In this document: in pieces, positions 39,305 to 47,756 of the stretch
Position numbering within the stretch: the stretch's first letter is position 1
Layout of the letters: each line of letters opens with the position of its first letter
Assembly: GCA_042408195.1 (NCBI GenBank)
Contig: JBHOQL010000001.1
Location: 1 to 64,000 of the forward strand
Length of the DNA: 64,000 bases
From: SpSt-600 sp042408195
Lineage (GTDB): Bacteria; Chloroflexota; Anaerolineae; SpSt-600
Direction: 5' to 3'
Made by a program: the position numbers and the translations under genes
Notes under the pieces: model-generated
What the model saw: the letters and a program-made list of their open reading frames with translations, nothing else
Told to the model about the DNA's origin: nothing
Database searches by the model: none

Positions 39305-41095
39305 ATGTCCAGAAGATCCCTTTTTCCAAGCTTCAAGGCCGAGCAGAGGATAAAGCTTGGTGGCTTTATTATAGCTATTACAGCTGTGGTTTTCCTTTCC
39401 AGAACAGCTCAGCTCATGCTCAATCCTACGCCTCAGCTTCGGGAGGAGGTGGAAAACCTGGCCTACGCTTCGGAAGCTTATCAGCCCCCACCTCCTACCA
39501 GAGGTCTCATCTTCGACCGCAAAGGCTACCCTTTGGTCCTCAATAGCCTGCACTACCGGCTTGCTGCCTATGTGGACCGCATAAGGGCTGAGGGAGTTGA
39601 GCGCTATATAATCGCCAGGAAGCTGGCTCACATTCTCAACCGAAGTGAAGAAGAACTAAAAAGCTGCCTTGAAAAATACAAAGTAAGGCAGGATGGCTCT
39701 GTTACCCTCAATTATTACTGCTTGCTGGCTCAAGAAATGGATGAAGAACAAAGGAAAAACTTGGAATCGGTCCTGATGAACGCTTTCGGAGAAGACGGGA
39801 AGCTTCCGGGCTGGTTGGGTTTTGAGGCTTTCTCCACCCGTTTCCACCCTGAGGGAAGGCTCGCCTCCCATGTGTTGGGCTCCTATTTGCCCCAAGGAGA
39901 TATAAAACTCGGGTTGGAATACTCTTACGATGCCTACCTTTCGGGTAGGGAAAAGCCCTCCCCGAGCTTATTGGTGAGAGAAGTCGATTTGCCCTTAGCT
40001 CAAACTGGCAGCGGCTGCAGCCTAGTCCTTACCCTTGATCGGGATGTCCAGAGGGCGGCAGAGGAAATCCTTAAGGAAACGATATTTACTTCCGGTGCTC
40101 AGAGTGGAACAATCGTAGTTATGGACACCACCACAGGGGAAGTTCTGGCCATGGCCGGCTACCCCGATTTCGATCCCGACGCGCCAGCCGAATCGCCTCA
40201 GGAGTTCCTGAAAAATCCAGCCATAAGCTCAGTATATGAGCCCGGCTCGGTCTTTAAGTTGATTACTTATGCAGCAGCCCTTGACTCAGGCCTCATAAAT
40301 CCGAACTCACCCTTTTACGACGAGGGTTTCATAAACGTGGGCGGGCACATCATCAGGAATTTCGGAGGAGCCTCCTATGGAAATGTGGATGCGACAAAAG
40401 CCCTGGCCCTTTCTATAAATGTGGTAGCCGTCAAAATAAATCTGGCCCTCGGTCCCCAGGTTTACTACACTTACCTCAGGCGCTTCGGCTTTGATACCCG
40501 CACGGGGATAGACCTCCCAGGAGAAAGCTACCCGATAGTCAGGTTCCCTGGAGAAACAGGCTGGGCATACGTAGATCTGGGAACCAACTCCTTCGGACAG
40601 GGGGTGTCTGTCACTCCCATTCAAATGACAGCGGCCATAGCGGCCATCGCCAACGAAGGCTTGCTCATGAAGCCAAGGGTAGTTTCGGGGATGGTCTGCG
40701 ATGGAAAATTCTACCAGTTACCCCCAGAAAAATATGTGGTACGTAGAGCCATATCTCCTGAAAGCGCCAGATTGCTCACCCAGATGATGGTAGGGGTAGT
40801 GGAATATTGGAAGAAATATGCCGACGTTCCGGGGTATTCCGCAGCAGGAAAGAGTGGGACAGCCGAGATTCCAACTTTTTATGGCTACGAAAAAAACCAA
40901 CCTACTATAGTCTCATTTGGGGGGTTCGTCCCAGCTCGGGACCCTAAAGTAGCCATATTGGTTAAAATTGACAAGCCAACAGTTAAAACAACCGGCATAG
41001 AGGTAGCAGCCCCAGCCTTTGCCAAACTTGCCCACCGAACTATGAGGATTCTGGGGGTGCCACCCGATGAGCCGGAAGAACTTAAAAGCAGGTGA
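39305..41095 (+). CDS. ftsI: Penicillin-binding protein, FtsI-like transpeptidase
   Basis: This 596-residue protein has an N-terminal membrane helix (GGFIIAITAVVFLSRTAQL), RGLIFDRKGYPLVLN at the start of the non-catalytic domain, and the transpeptidase motifs SxxK (EPGSVFKLITY), SxN (ALSINVVAVKI) and KSGT (SAAGKSGTAEIP). It is a class B PBP that cross-links septal peptidoglycan with FtsW. No C-terminal PASTA repeats are present. Normally murE would follow in this cluster; here murF comes 6 bases after. Confidence 0.94.
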   Translation: MSRRSLFPSFKAEQRIKLGGFIIAITAVVFLSRTAQLMLNPTPQLREEVENLAYASEAYQPPPPTRGLIFDRKGYPLVLNSLHYRLAAYVDRIRAEGVERYIIARKLAHILNRSEEELKSCLEKYKVRQDGSVTLNYYCLLAQEMDEEQRKNLESVLMNAFGEDGKLPGWLGFEAFSTRFHPEGRLASHVLGSYLPQGDIKLGLEYSYDAYLSGREKPSPSLLVREVDLPLAQTGSGCSLVLTLDRDVQRAAEEILKETIFTSGAQSGTIVVMDTTTGEVLAMAGYPDFDPDAPAESPQEFLKNPAISSVYEPGSVFKLITYAAALDSGLINPNSPFYDEGFINVGGHIIRNFGGASYGNVDATKALALSINVVAVKINLALGPQVYYTYLRRFGFDTRTGIDLPGESYPIVRFPGETGWAYVDLGTNSFGQGVSVTPIQMTAAIAAIANEGLLMKPRVVSGMVCDGKFYQLPPEKYVVRRAISPESARLLTQMMVGVVEYWKKYADVPGYSAAGKSGTAEIPTFYGYEKNQPTIVSFGGFVPARDPKVAILVKIDKPTVKTTGIEVAAPAFAKLAHRTMRILGVPPDEPEELKSR

Positions 41096-41101
41096 TGGGA
41101 G

Positions 41102-42526
41102 ATGATCGGCCTGAGAGAGCTTGTAGAAGCTCTGGCCGGAGAAAAGCCTCCAGAGGAAATTGTACCTCCCATTCGCTTTTCCGAAGCAGTGATTGATTCA
41201 CGGCAGGCTAGGGAGAGCTCCCTCTTCATAGCCCTCAAAGGGGAAAACACCGATGGACACCTGTTCGTTAGGGAGTCCTTTAGCCGAGGCGCCATCGCTG
41301 CTCTGGTGGAAAGAGAACCCGAATTCCAGTGCCAGATCCTTGACCTAAGGGTGAAGCCAGTGCAATGGCCCGAAAAGAGGGTGGAGCTTCCCCTCTGCCT
41401 CCTAGTTCCCGAAACCCTGAAGGCCCTTCAAAAGGCAGCCGCCTTTTGGCGGCGCCAGAATATGGTTCGGGTTGTGGGTGTGACAGGAAGCATCGGTAAG
41501 ACCACTACCAAAGAATTAATAGCTTCGGTCCTATCCAGGCGTTTCAGGACCCTTAAGAGTTACGGCAATTACAACAACGAGATCGGCCTTCCCCTCACCT
41601 TGCTCCACCTTGGCCCCGAACACGAAAGGGTAGTACTGGAAATGGGCATGTATGCTCTGGGGGAGATAGCATTACTGGCGGAAATCGCCCTCCCAGCTGT
41701 GGGAGTCGTGACTTGTGTGGAGCCCGTGCACCTTGAACGGTTAGGTACGATAGAGAGGATAGCCCAGGCCAAAGCCGAGCTGGTAGAAGCCCTACCTCCG
41801 GACGGCGTGGCTGTTCTCAATTACGATGACGAAAGGGTGCGGGCGATGAAGGTAAAAACCCGAGCCCGGGTTTTCTACTACGGCCTTGACTCTCGGGCTG
41901 ACCTCTGGGCTGATGAAATCCAAAGCGAAGGGTTGGCAGGGGTCCGCTTCCGTTTCCACTACGGGAAAGAAGTCATCCATGCTCGAATACCGCTGCTGGG
42001 GAGGCACAGTGTCCACACTGCTCTGGCAGCAGCATCGGTGGGGCTCTTGGAGGGGCTCTCGTGGGGGGAGATAATGGCTGGCCTGAGGGACACTTCAGCA
42101 CAGGTAAGGTTGATGGCTGTAAAGGGAGTGAAAAATACCACAATTCTGGACGACACATACAACGCTAGTCCTCCTTCAACCCTTGCAGCTTTGAGTGTCT
42201 TGGGGGAGCTTCCCGGAAGACGCATTGCAGTCTTGGGGGATATGCTGGAACTGGGATCTTACGAGGAGGAGGGACATCGGAAAGTAGGGAGGAAAGCAGT
42301 AGAAGTGGCTTCAATACTGATCACTGTCGGGCCCAGGGCCAGGATAATAGCCCAGGAAGCACTGGCCTGCGGCATGCCACCCGAAAGGGTCCGCAGCTTT
42401 GAATCCAACGAGGAAGCTATTAAACTGCTCTTGGAAATCTTAGAACCGGGAGATTTGGTGCTGGTCAAAGGTTCGAGGGCCATGAAAATGGAAGAAATCG
42501 TCAAATCAATTATGGCGAGGGATTGA
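41102..42526 (+). CDS. murF: UDP-MurNAc-tripeptide D-alanyl-D-alanine ligase
   Basis: This 474-residue Mur ligase has an N-terminal Rossmann-like domain with DSRQARESSLFIALKGENTDG, the ATP-binding VTGSIGKTTTKELIA, a central-domain LEMGMYALGEI, and the MurF-specific DDTYNASPPSTLAAL. It adds D-Ala-D-Ala to the peptidoglycan precursor. The NAS in DDTYNASP favours MurF over MurE, which would carry a diaminopimelate or lysine pocket motif. There is no murE between it and ftsI. Confidence 0.95.
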   Translation: MIGLRELVEALAGEKPPEEIVPPIRFSEAVIDSRQARESSLFIALKGENTDGHLFVRESFSRGAIAALVEREPEFQCQILDLRVKPVQWPEKRVELPLCLLVPETLKALQKAAAFWRRQNMVRVVGVTGSIGKTTTKELIASVLSRRFRTLKSYGNYNNEIGLPLTLLHLGPEHERVVLEMGMYALGEIALLAEIALPAVGVVTCVEPVHLERLGTIERIAQAKAELVEALPPDGVAVLNYDDERVRAMKVKTRARVFYYGLDSRADLWADEIQSEGLAGVRFRFHYGKEVIHARIPLLGRHSVHTALAAASVGLLEGLSWGEIMAGLRDTSAQVRLMAVKGVKNTTILDDTYNASPPSTLAALSVLGELPGRRIAVLGDMLELGSYEEEGHRKVGRKAVEVASILITVGPRARIIAQEALACGMPPERVRSFESNEEAIKLLLEILEPGDLVLVKGSRAMKMEEIVKSIMARD

Positions 42527-42527
42527 G

Positions 42528-43526
42528 ATGTCTTACGCCCTTGCGCTCGGGACTGTTTCCTTCCTCCTGGCTTTCATTTGGGGTAGACCTCTAATTGAAT
42601 TCCTTAGGAGCCGAGGGATCGGAAAACAGATAAAGGTAAACGGCCCCAGCTCGCACATGAGCAAAATGGGAACCCCCACCATGGGCGGAATCATGATAAT
42701 AATCCCGGTCCTTTTAATAACTTTAGTGCTCAACATCTTCAGCCTGCTGGGGATGACTCTCCTCGGCCGGTCCATCTTGGTGCCCCTCGGGGTAATGGTA
42801 AGCTACGGCATACTGGGCGCAATTGATGATTGGGAAGGTTTAAAAGGACAGAGGAGAGGAGAAGGTCTGAGAGCGAGAGTAAAATTCTTGGGCCAGGTGC
42901 TTCTGGCTTTCATTACCGCTTTGATGATTTACTACGGTCTCGGCCTAAGGGTAGTAGCTATCCCGACAGTGCCCCGAATGATAGACCTTGGCCTTTGGTA
43001 TATACCTATAGCCATGTTCATAATAGTAGGCACATCCAATGCCGTCAACCTCACCGATGGGCTGGACGGATTAGCCGGGAATGTGGCAGCCATCGCTTTT
43101 GCCGCCTATGGAGTTATTGCTTACCTTCAGGGACAAATCTACCTGGCAAGGTTCTGCTTTACGGTGGTGGGAGCCTTGTTGGCCTTTCTTTGGTACAACT
43201 CTTACCCGGCCGAACTCTTCATGGGCGATACTGGCTCGCTATCAATCGGGGCCACTCTCGGAGTGGTAGCTCTAATGACCGGCCAATGGCTTCTGCTACC
43301 CGTTATAGGCTTCATATTCGTAGCCGAGGTCCTATCGGTAATAATCCAAGTAGCTTACTTCAAGTACACGAAATCACGCTACGGCCAGGGCAAAAGGGTC
43401 TTTAAAATGGCCCCCCTCCATCACCACTTTGAACTCATGGGATGGTCCGAAACCCACATAACCCAACGCTTCTGGCTTATAGCTGTCCTTATGGCCATGC
43501 TGGGGATCGCCCTGGCCTTGATTTAA
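42528..43526 (+). CDS. mraY: Phospho-MurNAc-pentapeptide transferase
   Basis: This 332-residue, ten-helix membrane enzyme has SHMSKMGTPTMGGIMI, GAIDDWEGL, NAVNLTDGLDGLAG (catalytic Asp), LFMGDTGSLSIGA and HHHFELMGWSETHITQRFW. It transfers phospho-MurNAc-pentapeptide to undecaprenyl phosphate, forming lipid I. It begins 1 base after murF and is followed by murD in the usual order. Confidence 0.97.
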   Translation: MSYALALGTVSFLLAFIWGRPLIEFLRSRGIGKQIKVNGPSSHMSKMGTPTMGGIMIIIPVLLITLVLNIFSLLGMTLLGRSILVPLGVMVSYGILGAIDDWEGLKGQRRGEGLRARVKFLGQVLLAFITALMIYYGLGLRVVAIPTVPRMIDLGLWYIPIAMFIIVGTSNAVNLTDGLDGLAGNVAAIAFAAYGVIAYLQGQIYLARFCFTVVGALLAFLWYNSYPAELFMGDTGSLSIGATLGVVALMTGQWLLLPVIGFIFVAEVLSVIIQVAYFKYTKSRYGQGKRVFKMAPLHHHFELMGWSETHITQRFWLIAVLMAMLGIALALI

Positions 43527-43539
43527 GGGGGAGAGGCTT

Positions 43540-44925
43540 ATGGAGTTTGAAGGGTTGAGAGCAACGATAATAGGTCTAGCAAGAGAAGGCACAGCTTTGG
43601 CCCGCTTCCTGGCCGAAAGAGGTGCCGAGGTGACCGTTAGCGATATAAAAGGGGAGGAAGAGCTTGAGGAGAGGATGGTTTCCCTTGCCCGCTTACCTGT
43701 CCGATTCGTCTTAGGAAAACACCCTCTAAGCTTGCTAAACGAGACCGATGTTCTGTTCATCAGCCCAGGGGTGCCTTTTGAAATCCCCATAGTCCAAGAG
43801 GCTCGAAAGCGCGGCATACCCGTAAGTGGAGAATCCAGGCTCTTCTGCGAACTGTGCCCAGCTCCCGTAATCGGTATAACAGGCTCCAGCGGCAAAACCA
43901 CCACTACTACCATAACGGGTGAAATGCTTAAGGAGACGGGGCTCTCTACCTGGGTTGGAGGGAACATCGGACGTCCCCTCATAGAACATCTGGAAGAAAT
44001 CCAGCCCCAGGACAGGGTAGTGATGGAGCTTTCAAGCTTTCAACTCAAACTTTTCGGCCCGGATTTCGGCTTCAAGCCCCTAAGCCCTCCCGTCGCTGCT
44101 GTGCTCAATATCACGCCCAATCACCTGGACCGCCACCCTTCCATGGAAGATTACGTACAGTCTAAGAAGAACATCTTCCTTCACCAAAAAGAGGACGGAG
44201 TAGCTGTATTCGGCTATGACAATGCCATCACCCGAAGCCTGGCCTCCGAGGCCAAAGGTCGTGTATGGTTCTTCGGCCTCAGCGAACTTGCCGAAGGGGC
44301 ATTCCTGCGAGATGAGGTGCTCGTCCTAAAGGTGGGTGGAATTGAGTTGGAAATCTGCAAAACCGGGGAAATCAAGATGCTGGGAAAGCACAACGTGGCC
44401 AACCTTTTGGCTGCTTCTCTTCTGGCTTTCATCGGCGGAGCAGATATTGAAGCTATAAGGAGTGTAGCCACTAGTTTCAAGGGGGTCGAGCACCGTCTGG
44501 AATTTGTGCGCGAAGTTCGGGGAGTCCGCTACTACAACGATTCCATCGCTACCTCCCCCGAAAGGGTAGTGGCTGCTCTTAATTCCTTTGATGGCTCCAT
44601 AATTCTCTTGGCCGGGGGTAAAGATAAGAACTTGCCTTGGGATGAAATGGCCGAGCTTGCCGCGAAGAAGGTCCGGCACCTTGTACTCTTCGGAGAGGCG
44701 GTGCCAAAGATAGAGCGAGCGATAAGGGAGGCCTGCCTGCGTCTTGGGTCAGAAGGTCCTGGCATTTCTATCTGCTCAACCCTTGAGGAGGCGGTTGAGG
44801 AAGCGGCTAGGATAGCAAGGCCCGGAGAAATTGTCCTCCTCTCGCCTGGAGGAACGAGCTTTGATGCTTTCAGAGATTACGCCCACAGGGGCGAGCGCTT
44901 CAAAGAGCTCGTGTCCAGACTGTAG
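43540..44925 (+). CDS. murD: UDP-MurNAc-L-alanine--D-glutamate ligase
   Basis: This 461-residue protein has the N-terminal FEGLRATIIGLAREGTALA, the ATP-binding GITGSSGKTTTTTITGEML, a central NITPNHLDRHPSMEDY, and the C-terminal YYNDSIATSPERVVAAL and ILLAGGKDKNLPWDEMAE. These match MurD, which adds D-glutamate to UDP-MurNAc-Ala in the cytoplasm. A GGGGGAG ribosome site precedes its ATG. FtsW follows after 12 bases. Confidence 0.96.
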   Translation: MEFEGLRATIIGLAREGTALARFLAERGAEVTVSDIKGEEELEERMVSLARLPVRFVLGKHPLSLLNETDVLFISPGVPFEIPIVQEARKRGIPVSGESRLFCELCPAPVIGITGSSGKTTTTTITGEMLKETGLSTWVGGNIGRPLIEHLEEIQPQDRVVMELSSFQLKLFGPDFGFKPLSPPVAAVLNITPNHLDRHPSMEDYVQSKKNIFLHQKEDGVAVFGYDNAITRSLASEAKGRVWFFGLSELAEGAFLRDEVLVLKVGGIELEICKTGEIKMLGKHNVANLLAASLLAFIGGADIEAIRSVATSFKGVEHRLEFVREVRGVRYYNDSIATSPERVVAALNSFDGSIILLAGGKDKNLPWDEMAELAAKKVRHLVLFGEAVPKIERAIREACLRLGSEGPGISICSTLEEAVEEAARIARPGEIVLLSPGGTSFDAFRDYAHRGERFKELVSRL

Positions 44926-44937
44926 GAGCACACCGGA

Positions 44938-46137
44938 ATGCGTCAGAGGTCCAATCTGGATTACATCCTGCTAACAGCGGTAGCGTTGCTGGTGATCATC
45001 AGCTTAATGATGATGCACAGCGCAAGCGTGCATCTCTTCGCTTTCAGGGGGTATGGAAGCCCTGAACGCTTCTTTACTCAGCAGCTCGTGGGGGTCATAG
45101 CAGGTCTGGGAGCTATGGGGATTGCCTTGTTGATAGATTACCGGCTGCTCAAGCGCTTTTCGGTGTTTATAATGATGGCCATCCTTTTCCTCCTCATCCT
45201 TGTGAACCTTAGAGGGACAGGGCGCTGGCTTTTCCAGACCAAGGCGGGGTTCTCCCTGCAGCCCAGCGAGTTTGCCAGGCTTGGCACCATCATTTACGCA
45301 GCTCACTGGCTTTCATCCCGCAGGGAAAGCCTTTCTTCTCTAACCAGAGGCCTCATCCCATTTGCTATAATAGTGGGAACCGTTACTGGCCTCGTCGTTC
45401 TCCAGCCCGATCTTTCAATGGCAGCTCTTATAGCCCTGACCGGAGTGATCATGTTCTTTATTGCTGGAGCCAACTTTTTCCAGTGGGCAGGCAGCCTCCT
45501 CATGGGAAGTGCCGCAGCAGTAACCGTAATCCAGATGGGGATCTTCCGCTACGCCCAGAAGAGAATCCTCCTTTGGGAACAAGTGCAGCGCTTTCTGAAA
45601 GGAGAACCCATATCCCCTGAATACATGAGCGAGCAACCTTTCCAGGCTCTCGGCGCTTTCGTAAGGGGTGGACTATGGGGAAAAGGGCTTGGACAAGCTT
45701 CCATAGCACCCATTATGCGGGATACTCTACCTTCCGACGGCATTATGTGCCTTGTAGCTGAAGAGCTCGGCTTCGTAGGATGCCTGGTGATTTTAATCCT
45801 GCTGGGTGTGATTGTCTTCAGAGGCCTTGCCATTGCCTCAAAGACTGAGGATCTCTTCGGTAAACTCATAGCTTCGGGGTTCTGCTGGAGCCTCGCCCTC
45901 CAGGCCTTCATCCACATGGCGAGCCTAATCGGTCTGATACCTATGACGGGAATGGTCTTCCCCTTCCTGAGCCTGGGAGGCTCCGCTATGGTGACTTCCA
46001 TGACCGGAATCGGCCTTCTCATGAACATATCAGCCGGGGAAAGAAGGAGAAGTAAAAGTGCGGTTTATCATTACGGGTGGTGGAACAGGGGGTCACGTTT
46101 ATCCCGCGCTTGCCGTAGCCGAAAGGCTAAAAGATAG
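44938..46137 (+). CDS. ftsW: SEDS-family glycosyltransferase FtsW
   Basis: This 399-residue protein has about ten helices and SEDS motifs QPSEFARLGTIIYAAHWL, VVLQPDLSMAALI, LVAEELGFVGCL and GMVFPFLSLGGSAMV. With FtsI it polymerises septal peptidoglycan from lipid II. The last 26 residues are Arg-rich and lie inside murG in another frame: the two genes overlap by 80 bases, with the murG ribosome site (AAGGAG) inside ftsW. This overlap is unusually long for this pair. Confidence 0.95.
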   Translation: MRQRSNLDYILLTAVALLVIISLMMMHSASVHLFAFRGYGSPERFFTQQLVGVIAGLGAMGIALLIDYRLLKRFSVFIMMAILFLLILVNLRGTGRWLFQTKAGFSLQPSEFARLGTIIYAAHWLSSRRESLSSLTRGLIPFAIIVGTVTGLVVLQPDLSMAALIALTGVIMFFIAGANFFQWAGSLLMGSAAAVTVIQMGIFRYAQKRILLWEQVQRFLKGEPISPEYMSEQPFQALGAFVRGGLWGKGLGQASIAPIMRDTLPSDGIMCLVAEELGFVGCLVILILLGVIVFRGLAIASKTEDLFGKLIASGFCWSLALQAFIHMASLIGLIPMTGMVFPFLSLGGSAMVTSMTGIGLLMNISAGERRRSKSAVYHYGWWNRGSRLSRACRSRKAKR

Positions 46138-47149
46138 CCGAATTCTATATGTGGGAACTCCCTCAGGTCTTGAGCGGGAAATTGCCTCCCGCTGGGGGTT
46201 GTCTTTTCGGGAGGTTTCATCAGCTCCTTTCCGGGGAATGAACCCCCTCCGTCAGGCGTTGAACCTCCTGCAGGTCCTAAAGGGAATTTGGGAGGCTTGG
46301 AAGATTGTGGGGGAATTTTCACCTCATGCTATCTTTGCCACCGGAGGTTATGTTTCTGTCCCGGTGGTCCTGGCGGGAAAGCTCCAGGGCGTTCCCTCGC
46401 TGGTTTACCTTCCAGATCTGGAACCGGGCCTAGCGGTGCGGGTCCTTTCCTATTTGGCCACCAAGGTGGCTGTGACTTTCCCAGAAGTATTGAGGTTTTT
46501 CCCCCCCGAAAAGGCAGTGGTGACTGGGTATCCGGTTCGGAGGGAACTGCTGGAAGCCACCCCCGAGGAGGGAAGGAGGTTCTTTGATCTGGAAGATGGG
46601 CTGAAGACGGTGCTGGTTTTCGGTGGAAGCAGGGGCGCCAGGAGCATAAATAAGGCCTTGGCTAATTCCCTTGAGGCCCTTCTGGGTCGGTGCCAAGTAA
46701 TCCACATATCGGGCCAGCTTGATTACGAAGAGATGAAAGCTGTGGAGAGCTCGCTACCAGAAGAAAAGAGGAAACGCTATAGGGTTTATCCTTACCTGCA
46801 CCGTGAGATGGGGTTAGCCTTCGCCGCAGCCGATTTAGTGGTTTCAAGGGCTGGAGCCGCTACCCTTGGCGAGTTCCCCATTCTGGGCAAGCCAGCCGTG
46901 CTTATCCCTTATCCTTACGCCGGAGGACATCAGGAACGGAATGCCAAGTTTCTAGCAGAAAGGGGAGCTGCCCTGGTAATCCGGGACTCCGAACTCAACA
47001 GGGCTTTCCTTCCCACCATCTTGAGTCTCCTTGATGACGAAGAGCGGCTCAGAATCATGAAAGAAAGGGCACAGGCTCTTGCATCCCCAGGAGCTGCTGA
47101 AAGGCTGGGGGAAATTCTGGTATCCTTAGCAATTAACAGAGGAGCTTAA
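46058..47149 (+). CDS. murG: Lipid II synthase MurG
   Basis: This 363-residue GT-B enzyme starts at a GTG with AAGGAG upstream. Motifs are the donor/acceptor loop ITGGGTGGHVYPALAVAERL, VYLPDLEPGLAVRVL, VLVFGGSRGARSINKAL, VVSRAGAATLGEFPILGKPAVLIPYP (the UDP-GlcNAc site) and AGGHQERNAKFL. It transfers GlcNAc to lipid I at the cytoplasmic membrane face. It overlaps ftsW by 80 bases and is followed by a CvpA gene instead of murC. Confidence 0.96.
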   Translation: MRFIITGGGTGGHVYPALAVAERLKDSRILYVGTPSGLEREIASRWGLSFREVSSAPFRGMNPLRQALNLLQVLKGIWEAWKIVGEFSPHAIFATGGYVSVPVVLAGKLQGVPSLVYLPDLEPGLAVRVLSYLATKVAVTFPEVLRFFPPEKAVVTGYPVRRELLEATPEEGRRFFDLEDGLKTVLVFGGSRGARSINKALANSLEALLGRCQVIHISGQLDYEEMKAVESSLPEEKRKRYRVYPYLHREMGLAFAAADLVVSRAGAATLGEFPILGKPAVLIPYPYAGGHQERNAKFLAERGAALVIRDSELNRAFLPTILSLLDDEERLRIMKERAQALASPGAAERLGEILVSLAINRGA

Positions 47150-47153
47150 CCGA

Positions 47154-47741
47154 ATGATTGCCATAGAAGCAATCTTTGTGGCGATGATCTTGTTGTTTGG
47201 AATAGTCGGAATGGTCCGGGGCTGGGTGAGGGAACTTATCGCTACCGCCAGCATAATAGTGGCCCTATTTATCCTCAACTCCCTGGTTATAACCCCTCCG
47301 GGTGTTTCCCCCGAAACCAAGGTGTTTATCCTGCTACCTTTCATTTCCCAGCTCACCAGACGCCCTGTCACTGACCCCGTTACCCGACTGGTAGTGTACT
47401 TGTCCGTTTTCGGAATTGTCACTTTTTTCGGCTACTATGGCCCCACCGCAGTAAGAGGAGTAGCACCGATGCGGGGAATCTTTCAAAGGGCCAGGGTGGG
47501 TTGTCAAGAAGCTCTGCTGGGTTTTCTGGTGGGGCTTATAAACGGCTACTTCATAGCCGGCACTATCTGGTATTACTTGCACGAAACCGGCTACCCTTTA
47601 CCTCCCGGCATATGGAGCGGAACCCTGAGCAAGACAGCGGAGCAGATGATAAAATATCTTCCAGAAAACTTCCTTACGGGGTTAACCCTTTACGGAATAA
47701 TGGCCATCTTGCTCATTTTTATCTTCGTGGCAGTCACCTGA
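47154..47741 (+). CDS. CvpA-family membrane protein
   Basis: This 195-residue protein begins with a CvpA-like pattern (IAIEAIFVAMILLFGIVGMVRGWVRELIA). Four to five hydrophobic helices follow and a conserved glycine-rich third helix (ALLGFLVGLINGYFIAGTI). CvpA proteins are small inner-membrane proteins tied to colicin V export and envelope stability. Its place between murG and murC inside the dcw cluster is unusual and suggests an envelope or division role. It starts 4 bases after murG. Confidence 0.78.
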   Translation: MIAIEAIFVAMILLFGIVGMVRGWVRELIATASIIVALFILNSLVITPPGVSPETKVFILLPFISQLTRRPVTDPVTRLVVYLSVFGIVTFFGYYGPTAVRGVAPMRGIFQRARVGCQEALLGFLVGLINGYFIAGTIWYYLHETGYPLPPGIWSGTLSKTAEQMIKYLPENFLTGLTLYGIMAILLIFIFVAVT

Positions 47742-47756
47742 AACGGGAGTGAAAGG

